NCBI GenBank assembly: GCA_002084435.1
Contig: NBLG01000034.1
Span: 1-6,037 of the forward strand
Length of the DNA: 6,037 nucleotides
Source of the DNA: Tenericutes bacterium 4572_104
Lineage (GTDB): Bacteria > Bacillota_I > Bacilli_A > Izemoplasmatales > UBA5603
Reading direction: 5' to 3'
The notes under the pieces were generated by a model that was not told the origin of the DNA, ran no database searches, and was given only the letters and a program-made list of their open reading frames with translations. The position numbers and the translations under genes are program-made. Shown here one piece after another: positions 1 through 4,228 of the stretch. Within the stretch, counting starts at the first letter, position 1. Every line of letters begins with the position of its first letter.

Positions 1-749
1 ACTTTATCAATAATCGAATCGTAACCTCTCATTTTGCTCAACGATAATCTTTCCCCTTTGATAGCATTTAAGCAGGCGGCGGAAGATTCTTCTATTTTTT
101 TGTATGCTTCAAGTTCAGCTTCATAGGCTTTTTTTCTAATATCACTACTTTTATCATGAGCCATATTTCGAACAACAGGTAAGGGAAGATGCTTCTTTTC
201 ACCGTCAATTTCAATATCTACCAGTAAATTTGCTGTTAAATTGTTTTGCAGGGTACTCCAGGCAGTAGAACCGGTCTGTCTCATCTTGGCAATGGAAATT
301 TCTTCTTTCTCGCTAAGCAGGTATTTTTTCTTTTCAGCCGTTTCTTTTAGTATGAATTTAAAGTTTTTTAAAAAACCGGAAGAGTCTATAATAGCATCTA
401 AATTTTTCAAATTTCCTATCCATTTTTCATACATTACCGAACTTTGAGTAAGAGCTACAAATTTAATTCTGAGCTGCTCCAGGTAAGACTGTGCATCTTT
501 ATTTTTGGCTTCAACACTGGTTGTTAAACTGGCAAACTGAAAAAGAGGATAGACAAACTCCATGAATGCTGTCTCATTTTTGATATATTCTTCAAGTTTT
601 TGAGCAGCATTATTGTTGTCCTTAAAATTTTCTGCTGACCATTTTTTTATCTCTTCAATTTTTTGATCTACAGCATCAAAATCAGCTTTAAACTCCTTAG
701 AATCAAAAGAAGTGTAAAGTTTATCCAGGTTCCATCTCATTTCGTTCAT
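1..749 (-). CDS. pepF: M3-family oligoendopeptidase F, N-terminal part (3' end beyond window)
   Basis: This is the N-terminal 249 codons of a cytoplasmic zinc metallopeptidase that cleaves short peptides. The frame is open to the left edge, so the gene is cut by the window and is not a pseudogene. Visible signs of the PepF/M3 family are the opening RWNLDKLYTSFDSKEF (residues 5-20), a long helical N-terminal domain, and the block LPLPVVRNMAHD (188-199) followed by RKKAYEAELEAYKKIEE (205-221) and AACLNAIKGE...RGYDS (225-245). These lead into the catalytic domain in this family. The HEXXH zinc site lies outside the window; family members are usually near 600 residues, so about 40% is seen. The start at 749 is supported by AGAGGA about 7 bases upstream; a second in-frame ATG three codons later is less well placed. 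No signal peptide is visible. The family is clear; the exact clade is not. Confidence 0.9.
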   Translation of the reverse strand, partial: MNEMRWNLDKLYTSFDSKEFKADFDAVDQKIEEIKKWSAENFKDNNNAAQKLEEYIKNETAFMEFVYPLFQFASLTTSVEAKNKDAQSYLEQLRIKFVALTQSSVMYEKWIGNLKNLDAIIDSSGFLKNFKFILKETAEKKKYLLSEKEEISIAKMRQTGSTAWSTLQNNLTANLLVDIEIDGEKKHLPLPVVRNMAHDKSSDIRKKAYEAELEAYKKIEESSAACLNAIKGERLSLSKMRGYDSIIDK

Positions 750-789
750 CAGTTATTCCTCTTTATTTGTATTTTTTTCTGTAAAGGTA

Positions 790-813
790 AAAGACGCAAT
801 GCATTGCGTCTTT
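790..813 (-). terminator. Perfect 24-bp palindrome, probable intrinsic terminator after the TPR gene
   Basis: Twelve bases on each side pair without mismatch around the centre between 801 and 802 (core GACGCAATGCATTGCGTC). As minus-strand RNA it would fold into a stem of about ten pairs with a tight four-base loop, and is followed by UUUU then ACC. It lies 62 bases after the stop of the TPR gene and 41 bases before the pepF start, which fits a terminator of the upstream gene. The T tract is short, so partial readthrough into pepF, or a role in the pepF leader, is possible. Confidence 0.6.
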
Positions 814-874
814 ATAGTTTTCCTTTAGCTGTTGATGAAAAGTTATTTAATCGTTGAAAGGGGCTGCTGCTTGC

Positions 875-1246
875 TTATAAGGCGGCTTCAAGTTCTTCTA
901 TGGCGATTTTCATCATATTTTCTCGAGCAGACATATAAGCGTCCATAATTTTTTGAGATTCATCCTGTTTCTCAACTTCCAGCAGCGTATAGCAGAGATT
1001 CATAACTCCGTCTCTTTCGTTAAATTCTTTTTTGACGGCATTGATATAATATTTTATTGCTTTATGTTTATCTTTATTAAAATAACTAATATTACCCATA
1101 CTTAAATTAGCGGCGTAGTTTTTCGGATCAAGCTTTAATATCTCATTAAAAAGGAGGACGGATTCATCAATTTTGTCCTCATTAGCAAGTTGCTCTGCTC
1201 TTTCGTTGAGTTCCTTTAAGTTACTAATATCATATTTTTCTTTCAT
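875..1246 (-). CDS. Small TPR-repeat protein
   Basis: This 123-residue protein is all-helical in appearance and has no signal peptide or membrane segment, so it is probably cytoplasmic. Residues 10-41 (AEQLANEDKIDESVLLFNEI then LKLDP) form a good tetratricopeptide repeat: a small residue near position 8, the A/G-x-x-x-x-A-like packing of helix B, and the closing LDP. Residues 42-75 (from KNYAANLSMGNISYFNKDKH, then KAIKYYINAVKKEF) form a second repeat. Residues 77-108 look like a degenerate third helical pair, and the tail is acidic (IEELEAAL). TPRs bind other proteins; no catalytic residue is visible and no specific partner can be named. The start at 1246 has GAGGAA 7 bases upstream. It follows the acetyltransferase gene by 77 bases with no terminator between, so co-transcription is plausible. 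A TATGAT hexamer at 1275-1280 could be a -10 box, but no matching -35 is seen. Confidence 0.85.
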   Translation of the reverse strand: MKEKYDISNLKELNERAEQLANEDKIDESVLLFNEILKLDPKNYAANLSMGNISYFNKDKHKAIKYYINAVKKEFNERDGVMNLCYTLLEVEKQDESQKIMDAYMSARENMMKIAIEELEAAL

Positions 1247-1323
1247 AAAAATTCCTCAATACCGTTGATTTTTTATCATATTTGTCGGCTTCTGGATTAT
1301 GGTGATTAATCTTAATTGATTTT

Positions 1324-2043
1324 TTATTCAAATGAACACCAATTTACTTTGCCTACCTCTTCAAAGCCGAATTTACGAGAAAGATGCAATGATTTATCAT
1401 TTCCTTCTACAACAAACAGGAAAGGTATTTTCTTCTCTTTTCTTAATTCTGTTACCATATAAGAAGTGATGGAGGAGGCGTAATTTTTCTTTCTGTACTC
1501 TTCTTCAACAAACATAGACCCTAAAGAACCGTCAGAGTGTGTTATACACCAAGCAATAATCTTGCCATCATCGTAAACAGCACCAGTAACTCCCTCTCTG
1601 ATTCTTGTTTTGATATAGTCAAGAGAAGAATCGTCTTTATAATGCCATCTATCATTTACAATTTCTGCATCTTCGATCTTTATAGTTTGAACTTTGGTAG
1701 TTGGTTCTTCAATTTTGATATGGTTTGGTAGGTAGAATTTATGACAGGCTTCATTAAAATTCTCTTTTTTGTCCTTGCTGATATATGGCACGATCCATCT
1801 TTCCACACAAGCAAAATATTTATCATCAGGAGTAAGGTTTTTCATAAGTTCGGTTAGTTCTAGTTCGTTTGAACAACTAAAATGTACTCTGAAACTGTCT
1901 TCTTTGCTTTTTTCGAAACGGAACATCATAGAATTTTTGTATTTGAAACTTTTAAATTTTGAACCTTTATTTATTTGATTTATTATAATGATATTTTTAA
2001 TTTGATCTCTATTTAGAAACTCAAGTATTTCCTGATTATTCAT
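1324..2043 (-). CDS. GNAT-family N-acetyltransferase with an additional N-terminal domain
   Basis: A 239-residue soluble protein whose C-terminal half, about 120-239, reads as a GNAT acyl-CoA transferase fold. Strand GAVYDDGKIIAWCITHSDG (154-172) is followed by the acetyl-CoA motif A region SMFVEEEYRKKNYASSI (176-192). After a long helix and strand IPFLFVVEGND (206-216), the family ending SLHLSRKFGFEEVGKVNW (218-235) follows. The usual R/Q-x-x-G-x-G/A loop is R184-K-K-N187-Y-A189, so the middle glycine is asparagine. The N-terminal half is lysine-rich and matches no domain I recognise; the two-part layout recalls glycine N-acyltransferase-like/FR47-like proteins. The acceptor substrate is unknown. 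The start at 2043 has AAGGA 5 bases upstream. The upstream intergenic region contains a MITE-like element that ends about 18 bases before the start codon. The fold is confident; specificity is not. Confidence 0.85.
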   Translation of the reverse strand: MNNQEILEFLNRDQIKNIIIINQINKGSKFKSFKYKNSMMFRFEKSKEDSFRVHFSCSNELELTELMKNLTPDDKYFACVERWIVPYISKDKKENFNEACHKFYLPNHIKIEEPTTKVQTIKIEDAEIVNDRWHYKDDSSLDYIKTRIREGVTGAVYDDGKIIAWCITHSDGSLGSMFVEEEYRKKNYASSITSYMVTELRKEKKIPFLFVVEGNDKSLHLSRKFGFEEVGKVNWCSFE

Positions 2044-2059
2044 ATATTCCTTATGGTAT

Positions 2060-2085
2060 TAAGCTATGTTCCAGTTAATGGTGGA
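2060..2085 (+). repeat. Left terminal inverted repeat of the MITE-like element
   Basis: Outer bases TAAGCTATGTT lead into CCAGTTAATGGTGGA. It matches the reverse complement of 2191-2216 at 23 of 26 positions. The outer end of the arm lies 16 bases from the acetyltransferase start codon, so the arm sits in that gene's leader. Confidence 0.65.
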
Positions 2086-2190
2086 TTTCATGATATCACA
2101 TTTCAGAAAATATAATTAATAAATACAAAACCCCAAGAAGCATTAGAGTTGACATCTTAATCTATTAGTTATATCTTTTATCAAACCTAT

Positions 2191-2216
2191 TCCACCATTA
2201 ACTGGTACATAACCTA
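2191..2216 (-). repeat. Right terminal inverted repeat of the MITE-like element
   Basis: Read on the minus strand it begins TAGGTTATGTA and continues CCAGTTAATGGTGGA, mirroring the left arm. The similarity stops at the inner GGTGGA on both sides, as expected for transposon ends rather than for an RNA hairpin that continues to a loop. Confidence 0.65.
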
Positions 2217-2222
2217 GTATTA

Positions 2223-2395
2223 GTTGTAATTATTATTTTTTACTAAGATAAATAATAACGCTATAAGAAGATAAGAAATAAATAATCCCAAATCAAATGG
2301 AAAAATAAATAAAAATAATAATCAGAATTTTTTTAGGCTTTATATCTATTAGTTCTAGATAGTGTATTGGTTGAATTTTTTTTATGGCAAAAATA
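2223..2395. other. AT-rich intergenic DNA without a recognisable gene
   Basis: This stretch between the element and the porin terminator is very AT-rich and has stops in all frames at short intervals. A weak minus-strand promoter match, TTGATT (2291-2296), 17 bases, then TATCTT (2268-2273), points toward the acetyltransferase and would read through the MITE-like element. I give that promoter low weight because such AT-rich DNA yields matches by chance. Otherwise I see nothing in it. Confidence 0.4.
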
Positions 2396-2422
2396 GAAGC
2401 GGGTGCCTAAGACACCCGCTTC
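2396..2422 (-). terminator. Intrinsic terminator of the outer-membrane protein gene
   Basis: A 10-bp perfect, GC-rich stem (GAAGCGGGTG / CACCCGCTTC) encloses a 7-base loop. On the minus strand it is followed by TATTTTTG. It lies 28 bases after the porin stop codon, the classic position, so the porin transcript should end here and not continue into the acetyltransferase gene. Confidence 0.9.
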
Positions 2423-2450
2423 AATATTACTACAATTTAATTTTGGTAAT

Positions 2451-3809
2451 TTAAAAACTATAACCTAAATTAAATCCAATTTTTATCTGCATATCAGTCA
2501 AAGCATCACCTTTTTCATCAACTTGTCCATTCTGGTAAGCAAAAGCATCACCAGGCATGAAGAAAGCGGCAAAAGGCGTTACATTAATAGCATCACACAT
2601 TTTAACTTTTGCTTTCACATCAAATTCCATACCAAGATTTGTATCTGATTCTTCACCATATTTAACATCTTCAAGAGTCATGGCCATACCGAATGCTCCA
2701 CCGATAGTGAAATTTTTGTTCACTTTGTAATCAACAGTAGCTACAGGAAGCATAGTACCTTTATCGCTGAAGATAGTTCCATCCCAACCGTGAGTTGTTC
2801 TATCAATAGCACATCCGCCACTAAGAATTTCAAGACCGTTACCATAGAAATGGGAGATGTCCTTGTAGTAATCTTTACCATCTTCATCACCGGAAGTGTA
2901 AAGGAAATTAAGACCGATGTTTAACTTTTTATCAGGTTTAATATTAGCCTTTAAACTAAAAGCCATACCGGATTGATCATCGGGATCTTCAAGGTCCTTA
3001 TTCAGCTCATTATCCTTTACTTTGTCGAATTCTGCACTTCTCATGTTGTAAGCGAAAACAGCACCTATATCAAATTTACCGAAATCACCTTGGAAATGGG
3101 GTGCAATCCAGATTCCCATCTCATCTAAATTTGTATCTGGGATTTCAGCAGACTTTTCTTCCCCTTCAATAGTAGCTTCTGTTTTGGTCATTTGAATTAT
3201 GTTAGTCAAACCGATTTTCATATCTTTGTTAACGGTGTATCCTAATTCAGCAAGAATAATATCATTACCAAAACTATAAGTTGCTTCGTCAATATTCTCC
3301 TCTCCATTATCTTCAGTTACAAACCAAGCTAAGCTAGTATTAACTTTATCAAATTTACCATCCCATTTGATACCGGCCAGATCTTCATCAAAGATAAGTG
3401 AGTGTTTGTCCAAATATGGCTGAAGTCCGGCACGAAATGAATGGTTCTTATTTGGTTTGATGTCGATATAAGCATGCTTGGTTTCCACATTAACTCCATC
3501 AGCCATATAACCACCACCAGAACTTCTTCCTAATTTATCCTTATCAACACCAAAAGTAACATCTCCAACTTCAAATGTTAATTTGGCAGAAACCATATTA
3601 TTAACTTTGTAACCGAAGCTCGGTCTAACCCTAATGTCTGTGTATCTGTTATACGCTTGAGTATCAGCATCTGTACCTTCAGTTACCGTTTCCATAGCTC
3701 CTCTCATACGAAAAGCAAATCCGGCAGAAAAGCCGTCTTTTTCAAATCCTGCGTAAGCACTGGATGCCGCGAGTACAGCAATACATAAAAATGATAGAAG
3801 TTTTTTCAT
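2451..3809 (-). CDS. Outer-membrane beta-barrel (porin-like) protein
   Basis: A 452-residue exported protein. Residues 1-20 are a textbook signal peptide: MKKLL, a hydrophobic stretch, then SSAYA with cleavage expected before G21. The mature part alternates polar and hydrophobic residues in many short strands separated by acidic, glycine- and asparagine-rich loops, as in a barrel of roughly 16-18 strands (inferred from length). The last strand, QIKIGFNLGYSF (441-452), alternates I, I, F, L, Y, F and ends in the terminal phenylalanine that the BAM assembly machinery recognises. The opening FSAGFAFRMRGAMETV and YNRYTDIRVRPSFGYKVNN (53-71) recall porins of the alginate-export/general-porin type, but I cannot name a substrate. 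Two cysteines, C333 and C405, occur in the mature protein. The start has AAGGGGA just upstream. It has its own leader, promoter candidates and terminator, so it is a single-gene unit, probably well expressed. Confidence 0.88.
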   Translation of the reverse strand: MKKLLSFLCIAVLAASSAYAGFEKDGFSAGFAFRMRGAMETVTEGTDADTQAYNRYTDIRVRPSFGYKVNNMVSAKLTFEVGDVTFGVDKDKLGRSSGGGYMADGVNVETKHAYIDIKPNKNHSFRAGLQPYLDKHSLIFDEDLAGIKWDGKFDKVNTSLAWFVTEDNGEENIDEATYSFGNDIILAELGYTVNKDMKIGLTNIIQMTKTEATIEGEEKSAEIPDTNLDEMGIWIAPHFQGDFGKFDIGAVFAYNMRSAEFDKVKDNELNKDLEDPDDQSGMAFSLKANIKPDKKLNIGLNFLYTSGDEDGKDYYKDISHFYGNGLEILSGGCAIDRTTHGWDGTIFSDKGTMLPVATVDYKVNKNFTIGGAFGMAMTLEDVKYGEESDTNLGMEFDVKAKVKMCDAINVTPFAAFFMPGDAFAYQNGQVDEKGDALTDMQIKIGFNLGYSF

Positions 3810-3838
3810 GTTTTCCCCTTTGTATTATTTGTTAGTAC

Positions 3839-3864
3839 AGACTTGACAATGAGCTTACAAGTCT
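3839..3864. repeat. Inverted repeat in the porin gene leader
   Basis: AGACTTG (3839-3845) and CAAGTCT (3858-3864) are a perfect 7-bp inverted repeat with a 12-base spacer, about 30 bases upstream of the porin start codon. It could form a hairpin in the leader RNA or serve as a protein-binding site. The words ACTTG/TTGACAAT recur at the upstream promoter (3956-3969). Function is inference. Confidence 0.4.
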
Positions 3865-3865
3865 A

Positions 3866-3893
3866 ATTATATAATTTATTTTCTGAATCTTAA
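3866..3893 (-). promoter_or_regulatory. Candidate proximal promoter of the porin gene
   Basis: On the minus strand TTAAGA (3888-3893) and a perfect TATAAT (3866-3871) are separated by 16 bases, giving a leader of about 50 bases. The surrounding DNA is AT-rich, so chance matches are possible, and FCB bacteria do not always use the classical sigma-70 consensus. Confidence 0.4.
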
Positions 3894-3939
3894 TTTGTAA
3901 AAAAAAATAATTAGCCCTGAGATGGTTACTGTTAATATT

Positions 3940-3968
3940 AATCTAGGCTTGCATGACTTGATTGTCAA
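3940..3968 (-). promoter_or_regulatory. Candidate distal promoter of the porin gene
   Basis: On the minus strand a perfect TTGACA (3963-3968) is followed after exactly 17 bases by TAGATT (3940-3945), which would give a leader of about 120 bases. The -35 box lies inside the small palindrome CTTGA-TTG-TCAAG (3957-3969), which could be an operator. The match is good, but it is not proof of use. Confidence 0.45.
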
Positions 3969-3974
3969 GAAAAA

Positions 3975-4131
3975 AGTAATTTTTTTTGACTTAATGAATT
4001 TGGTTGAAAATAGGTGGATAATAAAATGATTTGAGGTTTTATCTATTTTTGAAAAAGTTCTTTAATGAGGTGCCATTGTCTTGAGTTCAGTATTTAAAAT
4101 CGCTATTTGAATTGATGTATGAATTGTAAAT
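3975..4131. other. Intergenic DNA without a recognisable gene
   Basis: This AT-rich stretch lies between the porin promoter region and the nuclease terminator. The longest frame I find starting with ATG on the plus strand here is about ten codons. No tRNA-like fold, tandem repeat or riboswitch-like element is apparent. Confidence 0.5.
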
Positions 4132-4140
4132 AAAAAAAAA

Positions 4141-4168
4141 TCCTGACAAAATTTAAACTTTGTCAGGA
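4141..4168. terminator. Strong bidirectional intrinsic terminator after the nuclease gene
   Basis: TCCTGACAAA (4141-4150) pairs perfectly with TTTGTCAGGA (4159-4168) around an 8-base loop. The stem is flanked by nine A (4132-4140) on one side and eight T (4169-4176) on the other, so it has a T tract in both directions. On the minus strand it lies 60 bases after the nuclease stop codon, and it should end that transcript before the porin promoters. No plus-strand gene ends here, so the symmetry is probably incidental. Confidence 0.9.
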
Positions 4169-4228
4169 TTTTTTTTAGTTGAAGATATACGGTGGTGTAA
4201 TTTGAAATTACTACCAAAGAGTATCTTT

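Larger units (their letters stand above)
2056..2222. mobile_element. MITE-like element with terminal inverted repeats (no transposase)
   Basis: Two 26-base arms at 2060-2085 and 2191-2216 are inverted copies with three mismatches; they share the unbroken core CCAGTTAATGGTGGA. They enclose about 105 bases of AT-rich DNA with no coding frame. GTATTA occurs immediately outside both ends (2056-2061 and 2217-2222), slightly overlapping the left arm, and could be a target-site duplication. Size, ends and lack of a gene fit a non-autonomous miniature element or the collapsed remnant of an insertion sequence. I cannot assign an IS family. An alternative is a long cruciform/hairpin regulatory element upstream of the acetyltransferase gene. 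Confidence 0.5.

Noticed and set aside
1..749. Possible truncated or broken peptidase gene
   Set aside because: The frame is open to the window edge with intact family motifs, so the missing catalytic domain is simply outside the window.
241..857. Plus-strand open frames at 241-447 and 663-857
   Set aside because: Both overlap the pepF coding sequence or the terminator region on the opposite strand, have no good ribosome binding site, and encode composition typical of an antisense reading of AT-rich coding DNA.
1537..1978. Plus-strand open frames at 1537-1731 and 1769-1978
   Set aside because: They lie wholly antisense to the acetyltransferase, whose family motifs span the same DNA.
2149..2177. 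Plus-strand promoter-like TTGACA, 17 bases, TATCTT inside the MITE-like element
   Set aside because: There is no plus-strand gene downstream; it would run into the porin terminator and antisense to the porin. It could be an outward promoter of the element, but nothing supports use.
2344..2354. 11-base direct repeat of ATCTATTAGTT at 2160-2170 and 2344-2354
   Set aside because: It is short, in very AT-rich DNA, and does not coincide with element borders; chance is the simplest explanation.
3329..3517. Minus-strand open frame inside the porin gene
   Set aside because: It is an out-of-frame reading of the porin, which has a signal peptide and a beta-barrel ending in the main frame.
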